DNA from: Candidatus Daviesbacteria bacterium
GTDB taxonomy: Bacteria; Patescibacteria; Microgenomatia; Daviesbacterales; UBA10151
Length of the DNA: 64,000 nt
Reading direction: 5' to 3'
NCBI GenBank assembly: GCA_028687915.1
Contig: JAQTZF010000001.1
Location: 868,001-932,000 of the forward strand
Part shown: in pieces, positions 27,321 through 35,817 of the stretch
How the letters are laid out: each line of letters starts with the position of its first letter
Position numbering within the stretch: position 1 is the stretch's first letter
Notes under the pieces: generated by a model
Told to the model about the DNA's origin: nothing
Database searches by the model: none
Seen by the model: the letters and a program-made list of their open reading frames with translations, nothing else
Translations under genes and position numbers: made by a program

Positions 27321-28206
27321 TTAATTTCCTCTTAATTTTATTTGGAAGCAGCAGTAAGCTGGTTCTTGTTTTACCCAACTTAATCTTCCATTGTATTTTT
27401 GAATTATAACAATGTTTTATAAATCTTTGTAGTAGCAAATTACGCTTTTTACTGGTACTAAATGAATCTATTATAGAAAATATATCATCTGTTGGCGCTC
27501 TTTTTGCCCTTAAATAAAAGATAACAAATCCTATTATAAAAAGAGCCAAAGGAGCTAACTGTCCCTGCCAATCCCCTTCTCGAAAATAATCAGCAAAAAA
27601 CCTTTCAGCACCTAAAAGCATAAAGGCAATAGCCATAATTTTACCATTAAAGTGAAACCTTGTAGCTGACTTCCATAACCAGAAAAAGAACATTAAATAG
27701 ATTAGAGCTTCAAAAAAAGGAACAGGCAGTCTTTTGCCAATTAACCCTACTACTGAAACTGCAATTGGCAAAGAAGAAGTAACTCCGTAGCCGCAACCTC
27801 CTAAAGTACAGCCAATACTGCCAAAAACCAATCCCATCATTAAGCCAACTGTAGCAAGATCAGCAATTTGCCAAAAATTTAGCTTTGCTCTTGCAGCTAG
27901 TAATTTAAGAGTTAATGCTCCCCCTATCAAGCCACCCCATAAAGATAAGCCTGGATAAAGATTAATTAAAAAAACATAAGAAATATTATTAAAATAATTT
28001 AAGTTAAATAATACAAAATATATTCTGGCAAAAATTAAGCCGCCAAAAAAAGTTAACAAACCTAAATCTAAGATCTTAGCTTGATCTATATCATATGCCT
28101 TAGCAATTCTCCAGGAAACAAACATGGCTGCTAAAAAGCCTAAACCTAAAAATAATCCAAATGAGGATACAGGTACAGGACCAATACTGAACAATATAGG
28201 TAACAT
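27289..28206 (-). CDS. Lgt-family prolipoprotein diacylglyceryl transferase homologue
   Basis: About 305 aa with seven predicted membrane helices. The start MLPILFSIGPVPVSSFGLF is the canonical Lgt opening; the longer frame upstream (to 28422) would overlap the divergent neighbour and was rejected. Matching Lgt features include LSLWGGLIGG and GAERFFADYFREGD near the C-terminus. The Lgt signature R-x-G-N-F-x-N-x-E is absent: the equivalent stretch reads GSIGCTLGGCGYG, as in Lgt paralogues with a GC..GCCYG motif. It may therefore not be a true lipoprotein transferase. A cytosolic basic tail of ~60 residues follows. It overlaps the DksA-type gene by 32 bp. Confidence 0.72.
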   Translation of the reverse strand: MLPILFSIGPVPVSSFGLFLGLGFLAAMFVSWRIAKAYDIDQAKILDLGLLTFFGGLIFARIYFVLFNLNYFNNISYVFLINLYPGLSLWGGLIGGALTLKLLAARAKLNFWQIADLATVGLMMGLVFGSIGCTLGGCGYGVTSSLPIAVSVVGLIGKRLPVPFFEALIYLMFFFWLWKSATRFHFNGKIMAIAFMLLGAERFFADYFREGDWQGQLAPLALFIIGFVIFYLRAKRAPTDDIFSIIDSFSTSKKRNLLLQRFIKHCYNSKIQWKIKLGKTRTSLLLLPNKIKRKLNVKSTPRNYH

Positions 28207-28226
28207 TATTAGAATGATACCAAATT

Positions 28227-28256
28227 TTGACTTATTCTTCTCCCCCTTGTTATACT
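28227..28256 (+). promoter_or_regulatory. Promoter of the DUF457-like membrane gene
   Basis: TTGACT at 28227-28232 and TATACT at 28251-28256 with an 18-nt spacer. The ATG follows 14 nt later, so the untranslated leader would be about 8 nt. Confidence 0.6.
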
Positions 28257-28270
28257 GATTAATAGATTTT

Positions 28271-28711
28271 ATGACTGCAACCGCACACGCATTAATTGGA
28301 GGAGCTGTTGCCTCAACAATTTCAAATCCTGAACTTGGTTTAAGCCTTGCTTTTATTTCACACCCATTATTAGATTTAATTCCCCATTGGGATTTTGCTA
28401 ATAACTGGAGAGCAAAAGACAAATTTATCTTATTTATAGAAGCCTCAGCTGATCTAACTTTTGGTGTGTTGTTATCATATATATTATTTGGCCAAAACGT
28501 GAACCTATGGTATTTTTTTGGTTGTATTTTTGTAAGTGAAGTTTGGGATATTATAGAGGCACCTTATTGGTTTCTTAACTGGAAATTCCCCCCAATATCA
28601 TGGATTTATAATGTTCAATCAAAGATGCAAGGAAAGGCTGCACTACCCTGGGGAATTATCACTCAAATACTTACAGTTGCATTAGCCACACTAATTTTAC
28701 AGAAAATATAA
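28271..28711 (+). CDS. Small membrane protein of the YdjM/DUF457 hydrolase-like family
   Basis: 146 aa, three to four membrane helices. The N-terminal TATAHALIGGAVAS and the downstream SHPLLDLIPHWD provide the His and Asp residues typical of PF04307-type inner-membrane, predicted metal-dependent proteins. The role is unknown. It is transcribed divergently from the Lgt homologue. Its stop codon directly abuts the stop of the convergent efp gene, with no spacer. Confidence 0.7.
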   Translation: MTATAHALIGGAVASTISNPELGLSLAFISHPLLDLIPHWDFANNWRAKDKFILFIEASADLTFGVLLSYILFGQNVNLWYFFGCIFVSEVWDIIEAPYWFLNWKFPPISWIYNVQSKMQGKAALPWGIITQILTVALATLILQKI

Positions 28712-29272
28712 TTACTTTACTCTCTCGATATACTGACCGTTTCTGGTATCAACCTTTACCCTATCTCCAACTTTCATAAACATAGGTACTTTTACCTGTA
28801 AACCATTATCCAATGTGGCATCTTTATATACATTTGAAACTGTATTTCCTTTTTCACCGGGGCCTGTATCTGTAATTTCATAAATTAAAGTATTGGGAAT
28901 CTCTAATCCTAAAGCAGTTTCATCAGCCACAATCAAAATAACATCCATACCATCTTTTAAGAATTTTGCCTGTTCTGATACTGTTTCTTTTGGTACTGAA
29001 AATTGTTCAAAACTTTCAGGATCCATAAAGTTATAGATTTCTCCATCAGAATATAAAAACTGAGCTTTTTTCTTTTCTACTCCAGCTTCTTCTACTCTTG
29101 CTCCGGTAATAAATGATTTTTCAGAAGATGCCCCGGTTTTTAAATTGCGGATTTTAACTTTAATGTTTCCAGACCCTCTACCCATTTTAATGTGCTCATA
29201 ATTAACCACCTGCCAAAGCTGGTTATCTTCTTTATATACAACACCATTTCTTAAATCGTTAACGTTTATCAT
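28712..29272 (-). CDS. efp: Translation elongation factor P
   Basis: 186 aa, standard length. It has the KOW-like N-terminal domain and two OB domains. The modified-residue loop reads KMGRGSGN, with Lys or Arg near position 30-33 in place of the E. coli Lys34 context. The C-terminal signature DTGPGEKGNTVS matches the family. It helps ribosomes through polyproline runs, which is notable next to genes for long Pro-Thr linkers. The ATG overlaps the stop of pepA by 4 nt (ATGA), so it is translated as the second gene of a pepA-efp unit. Confidence 0.95.
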   Translation of the reverse strand: MINVNDLRNGVVYKEDNQLWQVVNYEHIKMGRGSGNIKVKIRNLKTGASSEKSFITGARVEEAGVEKKKAQFLYSDGEIYNFMDPESFEQFSVPKETVSEQAKFLKDGMDVILIVADETALGLEIPNTLIYEITDTGPGEKGNTVSNVYKDATLDNGLQVKVPMFMKVGDRVKVDTRNGQYIERVK

Positions 29273-30726
29273 TGTAAGATTAATTCTACCAAAGTTTTTA
29301 TTCCTACTCCAGTGGCTCCAGGAGCACTATATGGAGTTGGCTTTAAATCCCAGGCTGTTCCAGCAATATCAAGGTGAATCCAGGGAGTAGTTTCTTCCAC
29401 CACTGTTTCAATAAATTTAGCAGCAGTAATAGATCCTGCAGTAGATGGGCTGGATCCTCCATGACCAATATTGGTAATATCAGCAATATCAGATTTGATC
29501 ATATCTTTATATTCTTCCCCTAAAGGCATCTGCCAAAACTTTTCACCAACTGTTTCTCCTAATTTTACTAATTTTTCTGAAAATTCTTTATTATTAGTAA
29601 AAACACCAGTGATTTTATCACCCAATGCCACAACCATTGCTCCTGTCAAAGTTGCTAAATCAATTAATTTTGTAGCATTTAAATCCTTTTGAGCATAGGT
29701 CAAAGCATCCATTAAAACCAATCTTCCTTCTGCATCAGTGTTTATTGTTTCAACTGTTTTTCCAGAATAGCTTTTAATAATATCTCCTGGTTTTAAGGCT
29801 TTTCCTGAAGGTAAATTCTCTGTTAATGCTAAAACTGCAGATACATTAACCCTTGGCTTAAGCTCACCAATAATCTGCATCAGCCCTAAAACATTAGCTG
29901 CACCACACATATCATATTTCATTTCATGCATACCTGAACTTGGTTTTATAGAAATTCCACCACTGTCAAAAGTTAAACCCTTGCCTATTAAACCATATTT
30001 ATCTTTGCTTCTTGCGTTTCCTGTATACTCTAAAGCAACCACAAAAGATGGTTCATCTGAACCTTTGGCAACTGCAGCAAATGCACCCATTCCCTTCTTT
30101 TGAGCCATTTTTTCATCAATCACTGTTATTTTTAATTTAAAATCATGGGCAATCTTTTTAGCAGTTTCCACAAAGTAAGCAGGAGTTGCCTCATTTGGGG
30201 GTAAGTCACCATGTAATCTGGCCATGTTAATACCAAGGGATACAACAGATGCTTTTTTGATAGCAATCTTATCCTCTCCTCTGGCTTTTTCTAAGAAAAT
30301 TTGTAAACCGCCTAATTTTGTAGGTTCTTTTCCTGTTTTAAATCTGGTAGATGGATCATGAAATGCTATCTCTGCCCCTAAAACTAATGCATAAACTACA
30401 ACATCTGAAGCTAATTTGTCTGATTCAGGTGGAATTAATGTTGCATCTTTAAATCTATCAATTAAATATTTAGAAACAGTTCCACCAAAATTTTGACAAG
30501 TTTCAAAATCAAATTTATCCTTCTCTCCTACTCCAACCAATAAAAAGCTTTGTTCAGCATTAAAAAGAAGCTGAATTTCATTGGGGGCTCCAAATTTAGG
30601 GTTATCTTTTAAGAAATCTTTAATTAACTGATTTTCAAATTTTGGGGATTCATTTATAAAAACTGGAATGGCTATTATCTTTGCTTCCTTTAAAGACTCT
30701 TGGTCTGTGGATAATTGAATTCTCAT
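29269..30726 (-). CDS. pepA: Leucyl aminopeptidase (M17 family)
   Basis: About 485 aa. The M17 signature NTDAEGRLVLMDAL (~331-344) and metal ligands in GKGLTFDSGGISIKPS and YDMCGAA are present. It is a cytosolic di-metal aminopeptidase releasing N-terminal residues. I moved the start to the ATG at 30726 because a TTGACA / TAATAT promoter (17-nt spacer) ends 7 nt before it, making upstream codons part of the promoter. Translationally coupled to efp. Confidence 0.93.
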   Translation of the reverse strand: MRIQLSTDQESLKEAKIIAIPVFINESPKFENQLIKDFLKDNPKFGAPNEIQLLFNAEQSFLLVGVGEKDKFDFETCQNFGGTVSKYLIDRFKDATLIPPESDKLASDVVVYALVLGAEIAFHDPSTRFKTGKEPTKLGGLQIFLEKARGEDKIAIKKASVVSLGINMARLHGDLPPNEATPAYFVETAKKIAHDFKLKITVIDEKMAQKKGMGAFAAVAKGSDEPSFVVALEYTGNARSKDKYGLIGKGLTFDSGGISIKPSSGMHEMKYDMCGAANVLGLMQIIGELKPRVNVSAVLALTENLPSGKALKPGDIIKSYSGKTVETINTDAEGRLVLMDALTYAQKDLNATKLIDLATLTGAMVVALGDKITGVFTNNKEFSEKLVKLGETVGEKFWQMPLGEEYKDMIKSDIADITNIGHGGSSPSTAGSITAAKFIETVVEETTPWIHLDIAGTAWDLKPTPYSAPGATGVGIKTLVELILQ

Positions 30727-30733
30727 GAAGCTA

Positions 30734-30762
30734 ATATTACGCTTATACGTGCGTGATGTCAA
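30734..30762 (-). promoter_or_regulatory. pepA-efp promoter
   Basis: Minus strand TTGACA (30757-30762), 17-nt spacer, TAATAT (30734-30739), then 7 nt to the ATG. This fixes a leaderless start for pepA. Confidence 0.7.
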
Positions 30763-30779
30763 TTGTAGGCACAACTATT

Positions 30780-30865
30780 TGGTGCCGAAGGAGGGAGTTG
30801 AACCCTCAAGGCCTTGCGGCCAGTAGTTTTTGAGACTACCGCGTATACCATTCCGCCACTTCGGC
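30780..30865 (-). tRNA. tRNA-Leu (anticodon CAA)
   Basis: 86 nt including an encoded 3' CCA. The acceptor arms GCCGAAG and CTTCGGC pair perfectly, and the T arm GAGGG-TTCAACT-CCCTC is intact. The anticodon stem GTAGT/ACTAC closes the loop CTCAAAA, giving anticodon CAA for the UUG codon. A long class II variable arm (GGCC-GCAA-GGCC) confirms the leucine type. It lies between the pepA promoter and a divergent promoter pair. Confidence 0.96.
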
Positions 30866-30898
30866 AAGCTCAGTGCTGTAGCACTCAACATAAGGCAA

Positions 30899-30927
30899 AT
30901 TATACCTAATTCCGGCATGTTTGTCAT
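30899..30927 (-). promoter_or_regulatory. tRNA-Leu promoter
   Basis: Minus strand ATGACA (30922-30927), 17-nt spacer, TATAAT (30899-30904). It is back-to-back with the + strand promoter that begins at 30934; the two -35 boxes are only 6 nt apart. Confidence 0.7.
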
Positions 30928-30933
30928 GGTAGC

Positions 30934-30962
30934 TTGATCTAAGTATCCTATAGGTATATAAT
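30934..30962 (+). promoter_or_regulatory. Promoter of the 266-aa unknown gene
   Basis: TTGATC (30934-30939), 17-nt spacer, TATAAT (30957-30962), then 7 nt to the ATG at 30970. There is no Shine-Dalgarno. Confidence 0.7.
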
Positions 30963-30969
30963 TTCGCCT

Positions 30970-31770
30970 ATGTCAGTTAATCAGGAAATGCAAAAATTAT
31001 TTGTTGCTGAAATAGTTGATAAACATAAAAATCTAATTAGCACACAACCTGATAGATTATCCACAGTTTCTTGGCAAGATGAAAACGTTGTCAGATCGCA
31101 TTACGGTTTTCATCCTGAAATCCCAGGATATACATCTGAAGCAGGTCGTTTTCGAAGAAGAGCAGAAGTTGGGATTCAAATAGGTACAGAAGAACCTGTA
31201 AATGGTTTCATCAGACAATATGATGAGAGCTATTTCTACACTGAAAGTAACAGATCTTTATCTTTAAGATTTGGCCCAAAACAAGGTCAGATGTTCGAAG
31301 GGGTATATTTTGATTTTAACTTAGTACTTCTTCAAAGAAATTTTATATTTTTATTTGATGATAATGGTGATTTAGTAAGTTTTATATTCCGAACACAAAA
31401 TAATAATCACTCTTATTTATTTGATATTGCTCCTAAACAACATCAAGAAGATCTTGGAGATCTAAATCAAATGAAGCCTGTTGAAATACATGATACTCGC
31501 TACGGTTATATTCTTGAACCTAATCCAGATTCTTTAACTGTCAGTAGATTTCAAAACAAAAGATTATTAGATAGGATTAAAGTCCGAAGGCCAAATGTAG
31601 ATAATACCAGAATCATGGAGGAAATTATTCCACAAGAACTTTTAGATAACCCTTTTACTGATGATCATGAATTAGACTATTGGCGTATGCAGGACTTATT
31701 ACCATTTGTTGTTACAGAGTTAGAACAATATCCGGAAGAAAATCAACAGTCTACTCACCCATATATTTAA
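30970..31770 (+). CDS. Unrecognised cytosolic protein (266 aa)
   Basis: I do not recognise this protein. It has no signal peptide or membrane helix and is rich in charged and aromatic residues. A beta-rich middle (YFDFNLVLLQRNFIFLFDD) contains repeated GD/DG turns, and the C-terminus is acidic. It has a strong leaderless-type promoter. Its 3' end overlaps the convergent DUF1653 gene by 20 bp. The compact placement and clean promoter argue that it is a real, expressed gene. Confidence 0.75.
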   Translation: MSVNQEMQKLFVAEIVDKHKNLISTQPDRLSTVSWQDENVVRSHYGFHPEIPGYTSEAGRFRRRAEVGIQIGTEEPVNGFIRQYDESYFYTESNRSLSLRFGPKQGQMFEGVYFDFNLVLLQRNFIFLFDDNGDLVSFIFRTQNNNHSYLFDIAPKQHQEDLGDLNQMKPVEIHDTRYGYILEPNPDSLTVSRFQNKRLLDRIKVRRPNVDNTRIMEEIIPQELLDNPFTDDHELDYWRMQDLLPFVVTELEQYPEENQQSTHPYI

Positions 31771-31981
31771 ATCTTGGGACTGGTTTGCCTTCTACAACAA
31801 CATTTTCTAAAAACATCTTTTTGGGCCTTATCCAAACAGCATTAGTACCAAACTCAGGGCTGGTATACATAGCTTTATAGATTACATATTCTTCCAGTGT
31901 TTCACTATGAATAGCTTCACCTATTACTTCATAAGGCTTTCCTTTATAGTGCTGATATTTACCTAACTTAATTTTCTTCAT
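31751..31981 (-). CDS. DUF1653-family small protein
   Basis: 76 aa from the chosen ATG. It has the DUF1653 pattern: KLGKYQHYKGKPYEVIG at the start, then YVIYKAMY and a WIRPKKMF block, ending in PRFKYMGE. The fold is SH3-like and the function unknown; these are often found beside nucleotide-handling genes. The start at 31981 overlaps the end of the upstream NUDIX gene, indicating coupling. A longer frame to 32005 is possible. Confidence 0.85.
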   Translation of the reverse strand: MKKIKLGKYQHYKGKPYEVIGEAIHSETLEEYVIYKAMYTSPEFGTNAVWIRPKKMFLENVVVEGKPVPRFKYMGE

Positions 31982-32537
31982 TTGAATCATTAAATATTTT
32001 TTCAAATTTAGTTATTGCTATGATCGTACTTGGATCAGTAACTAAAGCTCTTGCTTCTTTAATATTTTTCCAGCCTATTTCGGAAAATTCTGTATCCAAT
32101 CTTTCTTTTTCAGGCGCAAAAGAAGCTTTTGAAACTGGAACAAAATACCAAATATCATAATGCTTTATACACTTCATCCTTGGATTATTAGTTGAATTAA
32201 TTATATTAGCAACAGTAATAAGTCTTGGCTCACCTAAATTTTGCAAAGGTATTTGTACACCCCACTCCTCCCCCATCTCCCTAAATAATGTTTCTTCAAG
32301 AGCTTCCCCTTTATCTACATGCCCACCATTAAACAACCATAACCCAGATTTTTTATGATGACCAATAAAGACTTCTTTGCTGCCAGGGTCATATGCTGCG
32401 AAGTACACACAAAAATGGGATAGGACATTTTCATCTCTAGTTAAGCCCCCTTCTTCCACTCTATCCAAGTAGTCTTTTGATACAGGTAAATCTGCAAATT
32501 TTTTAGCGATAATCTTTACTTGTTCAACCAGTTTCAT
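31968..32537 (-). CDS. NUDIX hydrolase
   Basis: 189 aa. The Nudix box is complete: GGHVDKGEALEETLFREMGE followed by EWGV, matching GX5EX7REUXEEXGU. It hydrolyses nucleoside diphosphates linked to another group; specificity cannot be read from the sequence. It sits 9 nt after dnaB and overlaps the DUF1653 gene, forming a dnaB-nudix-DUF1653 run. No Shine-Dalgarno is seen. Confidence 0.9.
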   Translation of the reverse strand: MKLVEQVKIIAKKFADLPVSKDYLDRVEEGGLTRDENVLSHFCVYFAAYDPGSKEVFIGHHKKSGLWLFNGGHVDKGEALEETLFREMGEEWGVQIPLQNLGEPRLITVANIINSTNNPRMKCIKHYDIWYFVPVSKASFAPEKERLDTEFSEIGWKNIKEARALVTDPSTIIAITKFEKIFNDSNEEN

Positions 32538-32546
32538 TTTTTAGGA

Positions 32547-33899
32547 TTATTTACCAGCTGGTTCTTCATGAGCTGGAGGTCTGCCTCGTCCTCTTTCCAT
32601 ACCATAAAACTTTACTTTTTCCGGGATAAACATTAACTTTATTTCCCCTGTTGGACCATTTCTGTGCTTTTGAATATCTAAAGTTGTATCTTTCATATTA
32701 TCCGGGTCCTCACGGTAGATAAACATGACAACATCAGCGTCTTGTTCAATTGCTCCAGATTCACGAAGATCTGCCAATTGTGGTCTTCTTGATCCCCTTG
32801 ATTCAACAGCCCGGGATAACTGGGAACAACAAAGAACAGGCACTTTTAATTCCCTGGCTAAATTCTTAAGCCCCTGAGAAATTTCTGAAACTTCCTGTAC
32901 CCTATTTTCTTGTCCTCTTCCATGAATTAACTGTAAATAATCGATAACCAAAAGCTTCAAACCATGTTCCATTTGTAGCCTTCTGGCTTTAGTTCTGATT
33001 TCTGCCAAAGATAAACCCGGAGTATCATCAATAAAAAGTGGTGCTTCTGCCAATTCTCCATAAGCATGGGAAATTTTATCAAAATCACTATCATCCAATT
33101 TACCTGTTTTTAACTTCCAGGCTTCAATTTCTGATTTTGAAACAATAATTCTGTCCACCAATTCTTCCTGAGACATTTCAAGAGAAAAAATTCCCACAGG
33201 AAGTCCTGCTCTAACAGCTACATACTCTGCCACATTTAAAACAAATGATGTTTTTCCCTGTCCAGGACGTGCCGCAAAAATAATCAAATTAGATTCCTGC
33301 ATTCCTGCTAATTTACTATCCAAATCCTTAAACCCTGTAGGTACTCCACGTAATTTTCCAGAAGATTTTTGTAACTCATCCAAACGATCAAAAGAGATAG
33401 TTAATAAATCCTTAAGAGGCATGAAATCACGTTTTAAACTTGCCTGGGAAAGAGAAAAAATTCCCTGTTCTGCACTTTCCAGTAATGTTGCAACAGGAAC
33501 AGTTTCATCATAGGCAGTCTCAACTAGCTTAGTAGCCTGAGAAATCAGTCCACGCCTTATGGCATGTTCTTTAATAATCCTGGCATAATGTTCAATGTGA
33601 GCAGAAGTTGGAACAATATTTACCAAAGTTGTAAGATATGCTGATCCACCAACAATATCTAGACATTCCACTTGTCGAAGCTTCTCTGTCACTGTAACTA
33701 AATCAATTGGCTCTCGTTTATCATAAAGATCCATAATAGCTTCATAGATCTTTCCATGTTGTTCTGAACGATAAAAATGGTAAGAAGAAACCATTTCAGC
33801 AATTTTTATAACAGCATCTTTATCAATTAAAAGTGCACCAAGAAGGGATTGTTCTGCTTCAATATTTTGTGGTGGAAGTTTATTTATTTGATTTGCCAT
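32547..33899 (-). CDS. dnaB: Replicative DNA helicase
   Basis: 450 aa, full length. The N-terminal primase-binding domain (~5-105) begins LPPQNIEAEQSLLGALL. The RecA-type C-terminal domain has Walker A ARPGQGKTS (~208-216), Walker B LLVIDYLQL, and a DLRESGAIEQDADVVMF motif with the arginine finger region. It is hexameric and unwinds DNA at the fork. No intein is present. The C-terminal tail is Arg/Gly/Pro-rich. It follows the MBL-fold gene by 16 nt. Confidence 0.97.
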   Translation of the reverse strand: MANQINKLPPQNIEAEQSLLGALLIDKDAVIKIAEMVSSYHFYRSEQHGKIYEAIMDLYDKREPIDLVTVTEKLRQVECLDIVGGSAYLTTLVNIVPTSAHIEHYARIIKEHAIRRGLISQATKLVETAYDETVPVATLLESAEQGIFSLSQASLKRDFMPLKDLLTISFDRLDELQKSSGKLRGVPTGFKDLDSKLAGMQESNLIIFAARPGQGKTSFVLNVAEYVAVRAGLPVGIFSLEMSQEELVDRIIVSKSEIEAWKLKTGKLDDSDFDKISHAYGELAEAPLFIDDTPGLSLAEIRTKARRLQMEHGLKLLVIDYLQLIHGRGQENRVQEVSEISQGLKNLARELKVPVLCCSQLSRAVESRGSRRPQLADLRESGAIEQDADVVMFIYREDPDNMKDTTLDIQKHRNGPTGEIKLMFIPEKVKFYGMERGRGRPPAHEEPAGK

Positions 33900-33915
33900 A
33901 ATAGTGGTCAGCTAT

Positions 33916-34563
33916 TTAGCTTTTTGCTAATACCACAACAGTGGTGGTGTCTGGCAGTTTATCCTTTGTAATTGATAACTTTGATTGAGGTTCAATATTT
34001 TCTGCAGCCATTTCTTTTAAGAATGGTTCAACATCTCCCAGGTCAAACTTTAAGCCCGGTTCTTTATAATGCATTGGGATTACTATTTTTGGTTCAAGCT
34101 GAGCAATAACCTTAACTGCATCTTCACCTTCTATGGTAGGACCTCCACCAACTGGAATCATTACAATATCAGACTGATCAATTAAGCTAAGTTGTTCCTC
34201 TGTTAAAACATGACCTAAATCACCCAAATGAATTATATTAATTCCATCCATAAAGATATGATAGATTGTATTAATGCCTCTTTCACTTCCTTTAACATTA
34301 TCGTGAAATGTTCTTATACCAACAATAGTAACTCCTGCTTTTTCATATTCCCCAGGTCCGCTAACTAAAAGAGGATCACCAGTTACAGCTTCTGTATAAT
34401 TATGATCTTTATGTTCATGTGTTGATAAAGCAACATCTGCTGCTAAATCTTTGGAGAGTTTTAATCCGGTAAATTCAGGATCAAATGGATCAATAATTAC
34501 TGTAGCTGATTTACCTTTTATTTTAAAACAGGAGTGTCCTAACCAATGAATATCCATGGCCAC
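33916..34563 (-). CDS. UPF0173-type metallo-beta-lactamase-fold hydrolase
   Basis: 215 aa. The opening IHWLGHSCFKIKG and the metal motif STHEHKDH (~47-54), with later HLGDLGH and PMHYK, match the YtkL/UPF0173 group of zinc hydrolases. The start is GTG at 34563 or ATG at 34557. TATTAT ends 8 nt before the GTG, fitting a leaderless mRNA. It probably leads the MBL-dnaB-nudix-DUF1653 unit. The substrate is unknown. Confidence 0.87.
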   Translation of the reverse strand: MAMDIHWLGHSCFKIKGKSATVIIDPFDPEFTGLKLSKDLAADVALSTHEHKDHNYTEAVTGDPLLVSGPGEYEKAGVTIVGIRTFHDNVKGSERGINTIYHIFMDGINIIHLGDLGHVLTEEQLSLIDQSDIVMIPVGGGPTIEGEDAVKVIAQLEPKIVIPMHYKEPGLKFDLGDVEPFLKEMAAENIEPQSKLSITKDKLPDTTTVVVLAKS

Positions 34564-34606
34564 ATGTTAACATAATATTTGATTTAATCACAAGTAGGAT
34601 ATAGGG

Positions 34607-34612
34607 TATAAT
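34607..34612 (+). promoter_or_regulatory. -10 box deciding a GTG start
   Basis: TATAAT ends 6 nt before the GTG at 34619, the same spacing as other leaderless genes here. TTTAAT lies 18 nt upstream as a weak -35. Confidence 0.55.
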
Positions 34613-34618
34613 GTATCG

Positions 34619-35110
34619 GTGCATCTGACCCGATTAAAAGGAAATACAGTACAAAATGAACCTAAAAATAGGTTTAAACAATATATGAATAAAAAATTAA
34701 GTTCAAGCTTTTTTATCTTTTCAATGATTGCTATTTTAGTAGTAACCTGTGGCTTTTTTATCAGCTTAAACTTTTTTGTTAATCCCTTACAAAAACAAAT
34801 AACTGCTCTAAATTACCAGCCTGTTACCAATAAACCAGTTAGTCTTACATTAAATTTATCCAATCCTGATGATAACTTATTAGTCTTTGATCCAAACCTG
34901 CTAATAGCAGGTCAGTCTGGCTCCGGAACATTAATTTTAGTTACAGTAAATGATAACAACCAAACTCTTAATGCTTCTGAAAAAGGAGATTTTTCTTTAA
35001 CTGTTAAACTACAACCAGGCAGTAACCAGATTGTAGTTTCTGCTTTTGATGAATTAGGCAACTATAAAAGTGAAGAACGTTCAATCTATTATTCAGAGGA
35101 AAAAATATGA
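34619..35110 (+). CDS. Membrane-anchored Ig-like domain protein
   Basis: 163 aa from a GTG start. A ~30-residue basic cytosolic segment is followed by one membrane helix (FFIFSMIAILVVTCGFFISL, ~31-50) and an extracytoplasmic beta-sandwich with the bacterial Ig-like pattern VTVNDNNQTLNASEKGDFSL..V.L.PGSN.I...A.D..GN. It is membrane-anchored and outside-facing. The 3' end overlaps the next secreted-protein gene by 4 nt (ATGA). The ATG at 34685 is an alternative start, but the -10 spacing favours the GTG. Confidence 0.7.
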   Translation: MHLTRLKGNTVQNEPKNRFKQYMNKKLSSSFFIFSMIAILVVTCGFFISLNFFVNPLQKQITALNYQPVTNKPVSLTLNLSNPDDNLLVFDPNLLIAGQSGSGTLILVTVNDNNQTLNASEKGDFSLTVKLQPGSNQIVVSAFDELGNYKSEERSIYYSEEKI

Positions 35111-35817
35111 TAAAAAAACTTATTCTTTATTTTTGTTATTTATTCTTAATTCTTAATTCTTTAATCTTTATCCCTGTTGCCAAAGCAGCAGACTCCTCCC
35201 CCAGTGCCAGTATTCAATCAAAATTAAAAGCTCTTCAGGAAGAGATTGCATCCCGGGCTGCAAATATTAAGAATGAAGTTAGTAAGAAACTTTTTAACAG
35301 GGCTTATGTAGGAACTGTTAAAAACAAAGATACTAATTCTATAACAGTTACCCTTAAATCAAACTCAGGAAATATTAATACAAATGAATTTACAGAATAT
35401 GTAATTAAATCAAAGACACTAATCGGTAGTAGTGGCTTAAAAAATATTACAACCTCAGACTCCATAGCTGCTTTAGGAGATATTGATGATAAGGGTGTTT
35501 TAACAGCTAAAAGGATTATTAAACTAACAAAGCCTAATAACCCCAAAAAAGTAATCTATGGTAAATTAACTTCTGTTGCTACATCATCAGCCACTTTAAA
35601 AGACTTCCAGGATAATCAATTTTCAATTACTTTTGATAAAAACACAGACTATCAGGTTGAAAAATCAAAAGGCATCTTTAATGATATAAAAGTAAATACA
35701 CTGATTATTGCTGTTACAGAGCAAACAACCCCGGATACACTCTTAACTAAATTTGTTTATATTCTTCCTGGTGGATTAAAGATTAAGAATTCTACTTCTT
35801 CTGCTAAAACCCCTTAA
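35107..35817 (+). CDS. Secreted protein with two beta-repeat units
   Basis: 236 aa with a signal peptide (~1-28, ending VAKA-AD). After a short helical segment (~32-62), two related beta units can be seen: YVGTVKNKDTNSITVTLKSN at ~66-85 and VIYGKLTSVATSSATLKD at ~148-165, resembling DUF5666-type repeats. There is no catalytic motif. It is probably exported together with the preceding anchored Ig-like protein. The signal-peptide core is encoded by a simple ttcttaa-type DNA repeat (35145-35170). It overlaps the convergent manC-like gene by 4 bp. Confidence 0.75.
   Translation: MIKKLILYFCYLFLILNSLIFIPVAKAADSSPSASIQSKLKALQEEIASRAANIKNEVSKKLFNRAYVGTVKNKDTNSITVTLKSNSGNINTNEFTEYVIKSKTLIGSSGLKNITTSDSIAALGDIDDKGVLTAKRIIKLTKPNNPKKVIYGKLTSVATSSATLKDFQDNQFSITFDKNTDYQVEKSKGIFNDIKVNTLIIAVTEQTTPDTLLTKFVYILPGGLKIKNSTSSAKTP

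Noticed and set aside
28207..28422. 72-codon N-terminal extension of the Lgt homologue
   Set aside because: Would overlap the divergent membrane-protein gene and its promoter; the canonical Lgt start MLPILFSIG is at 28206.
34656..34688. 10-codon leader peptide overlapping ATG 34685
   Set aside because: The TATAAT spacing favours the GTG at 34619, and the proposed ribosome site is weak and badly spaced.
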